Positions 1 through 13,089 of a DNA stretch of 64,000 bases are shown piece by piece (position 1 is the first letter of the stretch; the number at the start of each line of letters is the position of its first letter). Under the pieces are notes generated by a model that worked only from the letters and a program-made list of their open reading frames with translations, had not been told where the DNA came from and did no database searches. Made by a program: the position numbers and the translations under genes. Origin of the DNA: Akebia trifoliata. Its lineage: Eukaryota; Streptophyta; Magnoliopsida; Ranunculales; Lardizabalaceae. The DNA is taken from positions 28,833,132 to 28,897,131 of the forward strand of contig CM030717.1 in assembly GCA_017979445.1 (NCBI GenBank). The letters are read 5' to 3'.

Positions 1-457
1 CAAACACATTCTACTCGGGATTTCATCTACTTAGAGGCATATTTGTTATCCATCGTAGAAGGGTAAAAGGATGCTGTCATCGAGAGCTTTGCAAACCACC
101 GATTATTTTACAACTAAATCCATCCAACTTCGATTGCCACGCTGATTCACCTCAACTTCCGTGCTAATCCTTTACTTTTGGCAACCATGATCTTTGATAT
201 AGGACTCTCAATTCTTATTGGTCATCATAGATTATGAAAATTTCATTTAGAACTTTTAACAAAACTTGTAATGTGTTTGGAAAAGTAGAATTCTTTACAT
301 TTAATTTCAAATTCACACCAGACCTATATGTTGATGTGTTTTAATCACATTTTATAACAAATTATACGATGATGGGATAATGAATCAAATTACTAATGAA
401 AAATCTAAAAAATTGAATGAAAATAAAAATTTCGAGCAAACTTCCAGTTTTGTCGCT
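1..457. other. unannotated AT-rich flank
   Basis: I see no gene or recognisable repeat here. It is the left flank of the LTR pair that begins at 463. Confidence 0.5.
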
Positions 458-462
458 AGGAC

Positions 463-2193
463 TGAAAGTGTCCTCGATCCGCGGGGTGCACGGATCCGCT
501 TTTGACATTTGAGGTTTGGGAGTCGCCACCTAGTTATTACGGTCTAGAAACTGGATACTGACTCTAAACAAATAAAGAACTAATCTACTAAAGAAAAACT
601 AAATCCGGGAATCACATTACAGGGTTGGAAGGTGTTAGGCACCAACCCCGTCCAGCCAATGCCAGTCTCTACTTATCCCAAATAAGATTACATTGCTAAT
701 AACAAAATCTAGATAAAAAGAATAACAGAAATTTTACCTTCGATACGTAAAGATCTTGTTCCCTCAGATCCGACAAAACTGCTCATTGTACCGTACTCCT
801 TGCTTCGTTCTATCTCCGGATCTGATTTCTAATCTCCGTGACAATGTATCTCTTTTTTTGGATCTGGATTCTTCAAATTTATTATCGATTTTGGGGTATT
901 TTTGAAGGGCTTTTAGGTGTTTTCTAGGCTAAAATCGAAGTATGGTGTTAAGTAAGGAGTTGGGACTCCAAAACTAAGGTTTATGGGAGGCTAGGAAGGT
1001 TTTTTGACCTACTTCTCTTAGGGTTTATGATTTGATACGAAAATAGGGTGTAAGGACCCCTATTTATAGATTTTTTTTAAGGGTTTATTTATATAGAATT
1101 AGTGTTTGATTATAATTATTTTAATTAAAGTTGTATTTCAATTAGAATTATTTTAGGTAGAGCTGTATTTTAATTAGAATTATTTTAGGTATAGTTATAT
1201 TTTAGTTAGAATTCTATTAAGTAGAGTTATTATTTAATTAGAACTCTATTATAATTTTGAATTTTGGTCTTATTTGATTGACTTTAAGATTTTGACTTTA
1301 GTCTTAATTGATTGACTTTAATACCTTGACTTTAGTCTTGCTTAATTGACTTTAATTTTGACTTTAGTCTTATTTGATTGACTTTAATTTTGACTTTAGT
1401 CTTATTTGATTGACTTTAATACCTTGACTTTAGTCTTACTTGATTGACTTTAATTTTTTGGAGAACCCTCCTCTATTATATCTTTAATTCTTTGAAACCC
1501 CAAATGGAGGGGTCCTTAAAGAAATATTTTGCGAACCCTCAACAATTTTGCTTGAAAGCCTGATTGATCGATTTTTTTAGTTCAAATTTTTAAATTAATT
1601 TTATTAATATTTCACTTTAATTACTTAATGTTTTATTTATTAATTTTAAAATTTTTAATTATAAAATTATGAAATTATCGTTTTTCCCCCGGAGATGACT
1701 TTTCGCATTTTAAGTCGATTTTCGATATTCCAGGATGTTTTAGAATCGATTTTTCGTAAGAAATTCAATAAAAATATTGGTTTGTGTCGTTTATGAAATT
1801 TTTTATGTGAAATGGTCGTGAACTTTATGAGGGGTATTTTTGTAATTTTGTCAAATTATGTGAAAATTGACAAAATGATTTATTTGATTTCGATTTGTTG
1901 TTTAATGTGTTCGAAAGAATTTTCTTAAGCGTAATGTAGGCTTTAGGGTTATTTTGAATTTAGGGGTATTTTGGTAATTTGGTCATTTTTTAATGATTTT
2001 TATCGTAAAGCTTCTTTTTTGTCTGCAAGATGATGATTTCTTTGTTTCTGAGGTCGTATTTTTCTAGCGTAGCATGATTTCTAAGGTTTTGTCAGTTCGA
2101 GATACCTCATCCGGATTTCTGAAACATATCTGGTAACAAAATAAAGTATTGGAATAGACATCCATCATTGGGAATCATTGCGATCGGATTAAC
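463..2193 (-). repeat. LTR copy 1, truncated at its junction end
   Basis: This copy runs from TGAAAGTGTCC at 463 to GGATTAAC at 2193. It lacks the last 40 or so bases that copy 2 has before TCTACA, so its TGTAGACACCCC terminus is missing at the junction. It contains a degenerate minisatellite at about 1250-1460 built on TTGACTTTAATTTTGAC and TTTAGTCTTA. Confidence 0.85.
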
Positions 2194-3961
2194 TGAAAGC
2201 GCCCTCGATCCGCGGGGTGCACGGATCCGCTTTTGACCCTTGAGGTTAGGGAGTCGCCACCTAGTTATTACGGTCTAGGAACCGAACATTGACTCTAAAA
2301 GGCAAAAGAAACTAATCTACAAAAAATAAGAAACTAAGTCCGGGGATCACGTTATGGAGTTGGAAGATGTTAGGCACCAACACTGCCCAGTAAACGCCGG
2401 TCTCTACTAATTCCCAAATAGAACTACATTGCTAAAAAGACCTAATCAATAAAAAAAATAAAAAAATAATTACCCTTTCTGAATGCAATGATTTTTTTTC
2501 CTTAAATCTGATAGAACAACTTCTTATACAGTATTCCTCACTTCGTTCTGTCACCGGATCTGATTTCTGATCTCCAAGTTGAAGTATCTATTTCTTAGAT
2601 CTGAATTCTTCGGATTTGTTTATGGGTTTTGGGGTGTTTTTGAATGGCTTCTGGGTGTTTTTGAATGGCTTATAGGTATTTTTCAAGCTAAAATTGAAGT
2701 ATGACTGTTAGATAAGGAGTTGGGAGTTCAAAATTAGGGTTTTTAGAAGGTTGTGGAGGTTTTTTGACCTACTTCTCATAGGATTTATGATTTGATACGA
2801 AAATAGGGTGTGAGAACCCCTATTTATAGATTTTTTAAGGGTTGATTTAGATAGAATTAGTGTTTAATTAGAATTCTTTTAGGTAGAGTTATATTTTAAT
2901 TCCAATTGTTTTATGTAGAGTTGTATTTTAATTAGAATTATTTTAAGTAGAGTTATATTTTAGTCAGAATTCTATTAAATATAGTTATTATTTAATTAGA
3001 ACTCTATTAAGATTTTGACTTTTGGTTTTATTTGATTGACTTTAAGATTTTGACATTAGTCTTAATTGATTGACTTTAATATCTTGACTTTAATCTTAGT
3101 TAATTGACTTTAATTTTGACTTTAGTCTAACTTGATTGACTTTAATACCTTGACTTTAGTCTTACTTGATTGACTTTAATTTTTTGGAGAACCCCCCTCT
3201 ATTATATTTTTAGTTCTTTGGATTCCCAAATGGATGGGTCTTTAAAGAAATATCTTACAAACCCTCAACAATTTTTCCTGAGAGCCTGATTGATCGATTT
3301 TTTTAATTTAAAATTTTAAATTAATTTCATTAATGTTTCACTTTAATTATTTAATATTTTATTTATTAATTTCAAAAATTTTAATTATAAAAATTATGAA
3401 ATTATCATTTTACCCTCGGAGAGGACTTTTCGCGTTTGAAGTCAGTTTTTTATGTTCCAAGATGTTTTAGAATCGATTTTTCATAAGGAATTTGATGAAA
3501 ATATTGGTTTGTGTCATTTATAAAAAAATTTATGTGAAATGGTCGTGAAATTTATGAGGGGCATTTTCGTAATTTTGTCAAATTCTGTGAAAATTGACAA
3601 AATGATTTATTTGATTTCGATTTGTTGTTTTATGTGTTCGAAAAGGTTTTTCTAAGCGTAATTTAGGGTCTAGGGTTATTTTGAATTTAGGGGTATTTTG
3701 GTAATTTGATCATTTTTTAATGATTTTTATCGTGAAGCTTCTTTTTAATCTGTAAGATGATGATTTCTATGTTTCTGGGGTCGTATTTTCCTAGCGTAGC
3801 GTGATTTCTAAGGTTTTGTCAGTTCGAGATACCTCATCCGGATTTCTGAAACATATCTGGTAACAAAATAAAGCATTGGAATAGACATCCATCATTGGGA
3901 ATCATTGCAATCGGATTGACGAGTTGATTAATCAGGCAGATGCAAAAATGGGGTGTCTACA
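2194..3961 (-). repeat. LTR copy 2, complete
   Basis: This copy starts TGAAAGCGCCC directly after copy 1 and ends at TCTACA (3961). It differs from copy 1 by scattered substitutions and small indels, so the pair is old. The same TTGACTTTAAT minisatellite lies at about 3005-3185. Confidence 0.85.
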
Positions 3962-3966
3962 AGGAC

Positions 3967-5575
3967 TACCACTGCCATCGTCAAAAATAGTCTTTTGCCA
4001 CCGCCAGCCCTAATTTTCGTAGTTTGAGTTCCGCGCATTATCAAGACCTCGTTTTGACTAAATTTGCTATAATTTTTAGTTAAATTGTCAAAAGTGAATT
4101 TTAAATTTTGAAAATAATTAATATTAAAGGAATTTACATTGTTCGATAAATTTTGAAAAAAGAAAATGGTATTTGAAGAATCAAGAAATGAAAACACCAG
4201 AAAAAAAGGGAAAATGTTTTAAATGGTAAAATGTCAAAATCACACCCGAGAAGTGATATCGGCATTTTACAGTATTGTACTATATGTGGGTTGATAAACC
4301 GATATCCAGGTAAAAAAACTAGATACCCATTCTCAATTTTGAAGTGTTAATTTCTCATTTGTTTTCAAAGAAAAATAATATAAGCTGTTAAAGAGTGCTT
4401 GAAGCGATAATCTATCATATTATCTGGAGTGACATACTATTCTAAGACATACGATAGGGACAACCAAGCTCATATATGGTATGGAATACGTATGAGAATA
4501 AAATTACAACTGAAATCTGGGTTTATTTTTTTCTATTTTTACCAATAAACTTGTAATGTAAATGTGGTTGTACACAAATAAGGATATATAATGGGAATCA
4601 CATGCACGCCTGATAGGTATAGACAAAGATGATTGGTCAATGATAACTAAAAATCTAGAGTAGTCGAACGTTTTGATGCATCGAAAAGAGACCTATTGTT
4701 TATGGTTATGTCAAACAGCTAGTCGAGCCAGATAAATTGTCAACCAATTGTAATAATACAACGACCAACCACAAAATCAAGAACTAAAACCAATAAAGGA
4801 TTGTAACATCATGTCCCAACTAGGAGCAATCCAATCGTAGAATCCCAACTCTTTAATTCCACTACTCCATCATTGTGTATTATGTATTTATTACTCTAGT
4901 TTGAATTATAAACTGAAAAGCATATTTACTATTTCAATATTATCAATTAGAATTATATAAAAAAGAATGTTATATTATAAGTATTGTCGCTCGTTGAAAT
5001 GTGAATTTTGACTATTTAGTTACTCATCCTTGGTTATATATACTAGTTAATCGTAGTTTGTTTTATGAAACTATGCATGTATTAAAATGATTGAGAATGC
5101 TTGTTTATGCTAAGAGAGGTTATTCGTAAGAATTGTTTGTTTATCTACTAGGTAACCATTGTTACTTACCATTCCTTTCATTTTTTGTTTCAAAGCCTGT
5201 TATTACCGAGGCGGGTGTGAAGCCGACAAGTGAAAAGCATTTAGCTAGTCATATAAACGACCAGAGTCCGCTACCTAGTGAGCACTAGGGCTATATCTGA
5301 CCACGTCAATTCGCACAAATTGTATATAGATTTGGGGTTGAGAGTTAGGATTTTGTTAGTAAGAGGACATTTTTGTAATCTTGGATATTTTTGCTCTTTC
5401 CGCACTCTAATTTATCTTTACTTTGTTCGATGTTTACAGTCTTTCGTTGTTTGTACATTTTTGGCATATATGTATATATATGATTGATTGTATATGATTT
5501 TTTAGGTTTTCATGTGCCTTGGATTACTAACATAAACAAAGGAAACTATACTGAAGTCTCGGGGCACCACCTAGT
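3967..5575. other. unannotated stretch, probably holding the LTR of the next element
   Basis: No gene is seen. The part just before 5592 should be the 5' LTR of the gypsy remnant that follows, because an LTR must precede its primer-binding site. I could not place the LTR start. Confidence 0.35.
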
Positions 5576-5591
5576 ACCTTGAGATCTAGAG

Positions 5592-5603
5592 TGGTATCAG
5601 AGC
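5592..5603 (+). other. retrotransposon primer-binding site (initiator tRNA-Met)
   Basis: TGGTATCAGAGC is the standard plant retrotransposon primer-binding site complementary to the 3' end of initiator methionine tRNA. It marks the start of an LTR-retrotransposon internal region on the plus strand. Confidence 0.8.
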
Positions 5604-5817
5604 TCATTAGTAGTTTTGTATTGGGATTATGAGCTCTTCTGTATCTAGAAGTCCATAGAGTTTAGTAAGCCTAGGATAAGATCCTAGATTCATTCCGTTA
5701 ATAATGGAAATGGTATTCGTTATTAAATTCCTAGTTAAGGTAGTAATTAATGCTTTCATAAGAATAATTTTGGCCTTATTCTAATAAGTACCTTATTGTT
5801 GATATACATAAATAAAA

Positions 5818-6640
5818 TGAATGGGAGAGACAGAAACGGAGGGAAAGGCCGTAACACAATAGAGACGGGACAAGCTTTGGGTCAAACCCCCGATCTGATA
5901 GCATAATTAATGTCGTTCATGAGATAAATAGCTGAGTCGCAAACTAAGTTTAAAGAAGAGATGCTCAAGTCATATGCTAGGCTAATCGGAGAAGTGGCTA
6001 AATTGAGGAAACGCCATGCTTCTTCATAGGGGACAGATCCTAGTCGACCACAGGTTCCACTATTGGGACCGCGACCACATGTTGTACCTTTAAGGGATGA
6101 GAGAGTTCCCCATCCCCAAGGATAGGCATATATGGGGATATGGTTACAGAACTTTCAACGGATACGTCCACCAAGATTTGGGGGTTCTTCCTACCTAACT
6201 GAGGTCAATGAATGAGTTTTGAATACCCGAGAGATTTTGAGTGTCATGCAGTGCTCGAGAAATCAATGGGTGATGGTGGCGATATTTCAGTTAAATGGAG
6301 ATGCCAGTTATTGGTGGCATTCTAAGAAGAATGTAATGGGTGATGAACCATTTGACTGGGCAGACTTCAAGAAGATGTTTCTCGAGGAGATTTTGGGATT
6401 GGTGCAAAGTAACCTATCGGTTATTGACTATGAGTTGAAGTTCACCCGATTATCGCGATATGCGCCTGAGCCTATTCTGATAGATTTACAAAAGGCCAGT
6501 AGATTTTTCAAGGGATTACAACCCTATCTAAGGGCCAGGATGTTAGTAATTGATACCACTAGTTACAAAGACACGATGAGTGGAGCTCAGAGAGTTGAGT
6601 AAGAGAAGATGGAACTACAAACTTCTAGGGGGTAGATCAA
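5818..6640 (+). pseudogene. degraded Ty3/gypsy gag
   Basis: A gag reading starts at ATG 5818 (MNGRDRNGGKGRN...) and soon meets an in-frame stop. The recognisable retrotransposon gag domain follows at about 6150-6600. FQRIRPPRFGGSS comes first, then after a frame break an open stretch (6219-6602) with NGDASYWWHSKK, EPFDWADFKKMF and FFKGLQPYLRARM, which is the usual gag pattern of an A.YWW motif, a W..F...F motif and an F..GL motif. Frameshifts and stops show that it is dead. Sequence after 6640 no longer resembles gag, and no protease, RT or integrase follows, so most of the element is gone. Confidence 0.8.
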
Positions 6641-6649
6641 CCGATCCCA

Positions 6650-7317
6650 AACTTTTTTTCTTCCTAAAACCGCTTTAGTCTTAGCACATATGGATACATC
6701 TATTTCTAGTTAGTACTTTTTACACCCACCACCCCAACCGAACTTTACTCTATCTTCTTCTTTACATATATCAGGGTTTCACTTAGAATTTTGCAATACA
6801 AGAAACAAACACTTAGAACTTGCAAAGTAGGTTAGAAATGACCATGGAAAACTCAATTCTAGGAAATCTCAATAACAAGAAAAATCAAATGAAGCTTCAT
6901 TTTATAATTCAGTATCAAAATTGCCAAAATATATTGTTAGGATCCTATTAAAACTACGTGAAAGAATTTGGTAAGTTGTGATAAATGATTCAATCGGTTA
7001 TCGAGTCTTTTTAGTAGATTTTGTAGGATATTATTGAGTCATAATGAAAATTTTCGGCAACTTCTATTGAATAAAAAATTAGTATTTTTTATGTATGTGA
7101 AGAATTTTTTGGTTAGGGCCAATTTGGTCATTTCACCATTTTTATTTGGCTATTCAAGTGGGCTCATAGAGCACAAACGGTGGATGCAAATAGAACACTC
7201 CTATCATGATTCACACCTTGACTCTATATGGCAAGTGAAAACGGCTATTTAATAACCCACCTACTCTTTTATCTTCTTTTTTTTCTTAGAGATTCTATTG
7301 GCATATGTATACAAGGT
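6650..7317. other. unannotated stretch
   Basis: No convincing gene or repeat. A 72-codon open frame at 7034-7252 has no recognisable motif. Confidence 0.4.
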
Positions 7318-7859
7318 CGGGTTATTTTAACAAAATCCTAGACAACATTCTAAACAAAATTTTGTCTTATATGGCTAAAACGTTTCTGAATGAGTTGAGT
7401 TTTTGTGAGGTTGATCTCTATAATTAGTAAATCATCTCCACAAAAAATCAACCCATTCTGAAACTTCTAACCACATGAAAAGTGGTTACAAACTAATGGT
7501 AAAAAATTGACGGTTCACGATTCTTCAACTTATAAATTAGGATTAGAAATTTCAAAATTGGCTGATTTTTTGTAACGAGTATATTCTCACCATAGATATC
7601 ATCCTCACAAAAAAATCAGCCCATTTTGAAACTTCTAACCCTAGTTTATAAGTTGAAGAATCGTGGACCGTCCAATTTTTGTAAATCACTTTTGATGGGG
7701 TTAGAAGTTTTGGAATAGGCTAGTTTTTGGTGAGGATGATCTCCTCATCATAGATATCATCCTCACAAAAAATCAGCTCATTCCAAAGCTTCTAACCCAT
7801 GTTTTGAAAAATGTTTGGCACAATGTTTGGCAAACTTTAGGGCTGCCGAACCGCCCCCA
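7318..7859. mobile_element. foldback element, copy 1 (mosaic ends)
   Basis: This member of the foldback family is built from hairpin modules with arms like TGAGGATGATCTC and its complement next to AATCAGCCCATT. Its left end (AACAAAATCCTAGACAACATTC) matches, inverted, the right end of the next element. Its right end (GGGCTGCCGAACCGCCCCC) matches the ends of the copy at 42901-43287. It is followed directly by a (TA)n run. See the findings for the mosaic structure. Confidence 0.75.
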
Positions 7860-7880
7860 CATATATATATATATATATAA

Positions 7881-8241
7881 ACTACATCGTAAACAACATC
7901 CTAGACAAAGATTTTGTCTTATATGAGCTAAAATCTTTGGAATGTGCTGATTTTTTTGTGAGGATGATATTTATGTGAGAAAATCATACTTACAAAAAAT
8001 CAGTCAATTTTGAAATTTCTAACCCTAGTTTATTTGTTGAAGAATTGTGAACTGTCAAATTTTTACCTGTAGTTTGTAAGCATTTTTCATAGGGTTAGAA
8101 ATTTCATAATTGACTAATATTTTGTGATGATGATCTACTAACTATAGAGATCATCTTCACAAAAAATCAGCCCATTTTGAAACCTTTTAGCCATATAAGA
8201 CAAAACTTTGTCTAGAATGTTGTTTAAGAATTTGTCAAAAC
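7881..8241. mobile_element. foldback element, copy 2
   Basis: Both ends carry the same terminal type (CATCCTAGACAAAGATTTTG at left, inverted at right near TCTAGAATGTTGTTTA), with TA-rich tracts on each side. Two degenerate internal hairpin modules are visible. Confidence 0.7.
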
Positions 8242-8249
8242 AATATATA

Positions 8250-8251
<2 letters not shown>

Positions 8252-8290
<39 letters not shown>
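8252..8290 (+). repeat. (GA)n microsatellite
   Basis: A run of about 19 GA dinucleotides directly follows the foldback pair. Confidence 0.95.
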
Positions 8291-8294
<4 letters not shown>

Positions 8295-8307
8295 ACATCT
8301 TATATTT

Positions 8308-8580
8308 GAGATGGAGTTGTATGGACCGTAGGACATCTATTTGAGTACACATATGCTGTTAACAAATTTTTGTGCTAAGTTGTGGAATCAATAGCATGAA
8401 AATTTACTTAAAATGAAAACTCTTAATTGTTCAAAAAATTTCCTCCTTAAATTTTCTCTCTACCAACCAATCAAACTTGTTTTTTGTAGTACATGGGGCA
8501 GTATGCCATTGGTTCATCAGCTTAACGCAAAAATTTATTAACAACAAATGCATGCTCTATCTATATGGACCACCTTATCT
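8308..8580. mobile_element. MITE-like inverted-repeat element
   Basis: An imperfect inverted repeat of about 55 bp bounds this stretch. The left arm carries TGCTGTTAACAAATTTTTG and the complement of the right arm carries TTGTTGTTAATAAATTTTTG. The block GGTTCATCAGCTTAA...GGCAGTATG is shared in inverted form with the element at 14015-14245, which supports one family. I found no clear target duplication. Confidence 0.55.
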
Positions 8581-8879
8581 AAACCACTAGTTGTATAGGA
8601 CAAAGGTGTCATTTGGATAGACCTCGTGATCCACATGGGCCGAATATGAACCTCGGTCCATGCAATCTTTTTCACAGATATGTAGGTTTAATCTTAGCAA
8701 TAGAACGAGTCGAGAATATCCGCAACAACATTTTTGCTATAAGTGGCCACAACACAACTTTATTCATCAAACAATACATCCAATAGAAAAAAAAAAAATT
8801 GTTGCTTAAATAAGTGGCTATTTGATCTGAGCATTGATGAAGTGATGCCTTTGAATCGATCATCATTAGATACTACAAT

Positions 8880-9420
8880 CCATATTGGTTGTGGAGGGTA
8901 TTTCTCGGAGCAATTGACACGTGGCAACCTTAGGGAATTTCATGACCAATTCTCTGAGCCGATTGGAAAATACACCGAATTGCATCAAACCGACATTCAC
9001 ACATGCTCTATAAAAGTAGGTTGGTTGCCTAAGAAACCTTTTAGATCAGATGTGACAACTCCAACTTGACAGATCGGTTGAAACTGCTCCTACTTTGACA
9101 GGTCAAGTGTGGCAACTCCTGCAATTGACAGATCAGGGAGTAGGCGCAACTACTCCGGTAGAAAGCATTGAAAGGATCCTAGGAAATCCACGAGCCAGAA
9201 ACTCTATAAATACCATATTGCAACTCACACTAAAGGTTAGCAAAAATCTTTCCTAAGAACACTTTATTAGCTCGGCAGTAATTTCTAGCTTGATCGTTGA
9301 AGTGGTCCTATTATAGGTCATCCATTGAGCTGGGAATTCTCAAGGAGGATATCGAAGTAGAGCAAAAAAGTGCATCTACATTAGTCAAACAGGAGATACG
9401 GGTGTTACTAATGAAACTTC
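8880..9420 (+). mobile_element. possible LTR fragment with TATA box
   Basis: Three imperfect copies of TTGACAGATC lie at 9065-9140, followed by CTCTATAAATACCATATTG at about 9205, which looks like a TATA box in an LTR promoter region. No primer-binding site or coding region follows. This is a pattern-based inference. Confidence 0.3.
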
Positions 9421-9519
9421 CTAAACTTTACTTTGAAATTGTTAGAATCTTTAATTAGTTCAATCTCAAAAGTAGTTCAAATTTGATGTTTCTATCCCCA
9501 CTGAAGGAGTGGAACAACA

Positions 9520-10140
9520 TACTTGGGTTGGCCTGAACTCAACCAAGGCTCAACCTAATAGATAGGTGAGCCTGGGTCGAGTTATATAGAAAATGAGTTG
9601 AGCCTGAGTTAGAATATTTCAACTTGACTTCAATTCAAGTTGAGCTCGGGTTGAGAGTACGAGCAACCCAACTCAACCCGAACAAATTTCATATACTAAT
9701 ATATAAATATTTTTATCTTAATTATAAATTTTTTATTTAGATTTTTTATTCCATCTTATTATTATGACTTATGGACAATTAGTTAATATTAATTGAACTT
9801 TGACTTACTATGATTTGTCTAAATATTCTCTCAATGGTGGATTTGAAAGTTGTATGCGATTTTATTTACTAGTAGTTTTGTTTTTCATTTTGTATATCTT
9901 TTTTTTTTATATTAAATTTATTTGTTAATCAAAAATAAAATTATGGTTATTCAACAAGCCCAACCCTACTAAACCCCCCAAAATTATCTAAATTTGGGCT
10001 AACCCGAACTCAACCCAAATTTATAATATCAAGCTTAGGTTGACCTCGGGTTAGTGAGCTTAGACTTGATGGTTGGGTTGAGGTGAGCTCGGATTGAAGG
10101 TTCTGCTACTTTGGTTAAGATTGAGTTTACCCTCCAACCT
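9520..10140. mobile_element. imperfect palindromic repeat (GGTTGAGCTCGGGTTGA type)
   Basis: The two ends are rich in variants of GGGTTGAGCTCGGGTTG and its complement CAACCCGAACTCAACCC, around an AT-rich centre. This is typical of degenerate MITE or hAT-like elements in plants. Boundaries are approximate. Confidence 0.45.
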
Positions 10141-13080
10141 GCCCAAGTTGTAGTCTTACAACATACTCGATAAAATTATATTAGCAGTTTCATTTAAACA
10201 TTAAAACCATCAAACATTCAAGTAAATTTGTAGCGACCAGTTATATGTGAAGATTTCACATCCTCCATTAGATTTTCTTGGATCTATTTATAAACTTGGG
10301 ATAGTTCTAATTAATGGACAATGAAGACAATGAAGACAATGAACAAACTATCAAGATTTACGTGTGCTTGGTATGATCATGTTGAACTAGATCGTAGATA
10401 AAGCTAATTGTTGCTACTTTGTTATCACATTACAAACTCTTAGGTCTTGTGATCTCAAATCACAATTGAGACAATAACAAGGATTGAAGTCAAGGTAACT
10501 CACAATAAGTAGGGTAACAAGTAACACTACAATTCAATGATTTAGTGATACAACTAACGAAAAATAAATCTGTAGAGAGATTAGTGATATGGAAAACAAA
10601 GGTGATGTAGGACCCACTAGAGAAACTGGTTAACCTAAAATATTTTAATATCTCAAATTTAAGTATGAAAGGGGAATGAGTTGGGTTGGTTAGAAAATGA
10701 AATAAATAATTTGGAATAAGAAACTAGGGTTTATGAGTGTTGGTTCAAAGTTTGTAGATTAGAATAGGACTCCAGCTTTACCATGTTGGGGAGAAAGAAT
10801 ATTCTAATATACTCACTTGATTTATATTGCAAAATCAATCTAATGAATCTCCAATCAATCTTCAAAGCTTCACAAAATAAATAACGTAACAATAGTAGTA
10901 CAAACAACTAATATCGAACTTGCATAGATAGGGGAAAGAGAGAAAAAAAAATCCCTAGAATCACTCTAGCGTTCTTAGAAATTAATTCTAGGGTTTGGGA
11001 ATCATTCACGTAGGTTGATTAATTTGTCATAATTAATGAGATTTTATTCATTAGCCTCCAAAAAGAAAGCACAAGGTATTATTTATAAGCTCCTATAGGT
11101 GCGGCATCCAAACCTAATGAGCAAAATTAAAGATTTAACTTCTACAGCGACTAGAAATGACAAAAAAAAAAAAAAAAAAACATATAAACTCCCTAACAAG
11201 TTGACCAAAATCCTTCAAACTTTAAAAGAACATAGACTCAAAGAATATAAAATAATTGTTGGACACCCACAACTAACATATAAAAATACCAAAATATCCC
11301 TAACTTTTGAATAGTTTTTTTCTTTTTCTTTCAGAATAGGTCTTCAAAGGTTGTATAGAATTCTCATAATCTCTTTCCAAATTAAAAGAATTCGAACCCG
11401 TCAAGTAAAATGCATGATATTTTTCATGTCTATTTTTGTTAAGTTGCTAAAATTCTTTTGACTAAGTTTTGTCATAGAGAAATAAGAGTTAAGACTCCAT
11501 ACCAAGTATTACTTTCAAACGACTGACAAATCTTAAAAGAACTTGTGCTTTTAGATATAAGTGTTGATTTTGACCATTATTGCTTCAAAAGTTATTTAGA
11601 ATTTTGTGGGTATATTATCTACTAATCCTCATGAGTTAAACTAATCCACTAGGGGTAATCTAACAGTTTAAGGGCTTGTTGTATTCGCTAAATGCAATCG
11701 AGATGCCTGCGAAAGTGGTAATTTTATTTTCTAAGAAACTAGAAAAAGATAAATTTAGGGGTATGATCGGTGTCTCAAAACATTAATTTATCCATACTTT
11801 TTCCAAGCATTTATCTTGATTTCCGTCCTTATTTTATCAAATTAGATGAATAAATGTGTTAAGTATAAAATTATCACATTTTATGTTATACCATGTTAAT
11901 TAGACTTAATTGCATAAAATAATTATAGATATCGAAAAATTGATCACATATGTTCACTGTACAGGTCAATGATCAACTCATCCAGAAGAACACAAAATCA
12001 CTAAAGCAAGAGTGCACTACAATCAAAAAGCTAGATCAAGCATTTAGTCAAAAGATGAGATCTAAATGTCTTTAGAACACTGCGATGCAGTCAAATCTTA
12101 ATGTGGCGCAATCCACCTCAGTTGGATCGCTTTAGAATTTTTCCATGTTGCTTCACACATGAGATTATATGCAAGAGTGATAGTGACTATTTTTGAATCC
12201 TTTGTAAACATTTCAAGTCTATAAATAGATCATTTTTTCAATTAAAAAAAAGTCATTGGATTCTTGTCCCTTCTTTTCTTCACCCCCAATACATTTGGTA
12301 TTTTCTCTGTAATTTTCATTTTTAGTTAAGTTTTATTTCAGTAACTTCTGTAATTTCTCAAAGAGATAGTGTATCTTGGTTATTATGAATGAAGTGATGT
12401 TTTTTTTAATTTCTCTTGTATCCTTGCCATAACCATAAGTTAGACTCCCTCCATTAGTAAGAGGAAGAAGCCTAGAAGCAAGGTTTAATTCTATGTTATT
12501 TCTTTATCCTTCTATGTGTTTATAATGTTTATAGGATTCACTTCAAAGTTTTATCAAATTCTAATGGATCAAAGCTTTAATTGAATCTCTATACCTCATA
12601 TGTTTAACTTAGATGTTTTATGCTTAAAAAAGATCAAGATAAAATATGCTTAAATTAGATACTTGGTGGTAGGGACTCCCCATATTAGTGAGTGAAAGAG
12701 TCTTAATTACAGTGTTTTATAAAAAAATTTCATGTCATATCTTCCAACTCAAGAAGCTCACACCAAGCCCTTGTGGTTAAATGCAAAGAAGGATAAACTC
12801 AAAGACAATTTATATGCTAATCATAGGTTACTTTAATCACTAATGAATGTTTTATCTTTTATTTACTTAGTATAATTTCCTCTTCTATTATTTTAATTTT
12901 CATCAATATTTTACTTTCCATTTTGTTTCACAAAAATACAAAAATAAATTTAAATTATAACTTAAATTAACTTCATTTCTTGCTAACTTGGTAACATCTC
13001 CTTTTTCTTTTGGGTTCAATCCCTTACTTTCCCACAAGCTAAGAAAAGTATAAAAATATTAATTTTTGATGAGATGACAA
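10141..13080. other. unannotated AT-rich stretch
   Basis: I see no gene. Open frames are short and low-complexity, for example 11099-11314 across a poly-A run. Part of it may be degenerate retrotransposon sequence belonging to the candidate at 13090-13945. Confidence 0.4.
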
Positions 13081-13089
13081 CAACGACAT

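Larger units (their letters stand above)
463..3961 (-). mobile_element. Ty3/gypsy-type LTR pair without internal domain
   Basis: Two direct copies of about 1.75 kb lie head to tail. On the minus strand the element starts TGTAGACACCCC, a common start for plant gypsy LTRs, and ends CTTTCA, giving TG...CA termini. A 5-bp direct repeat AGGAC sits exactly outside both ends (458-462 and 3962-3966), which is the target duplication expected from LTR-retrotransposon integration. The GGTGGCGACTCC block near the distal end of each copy is typical of these LTRs. No gag, pol, primer-binding site or polypurine tract lies between the copies. The structure is seen directly; its assignment to gypsy rests on the terminal motifs. 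Confidence 0.85.
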
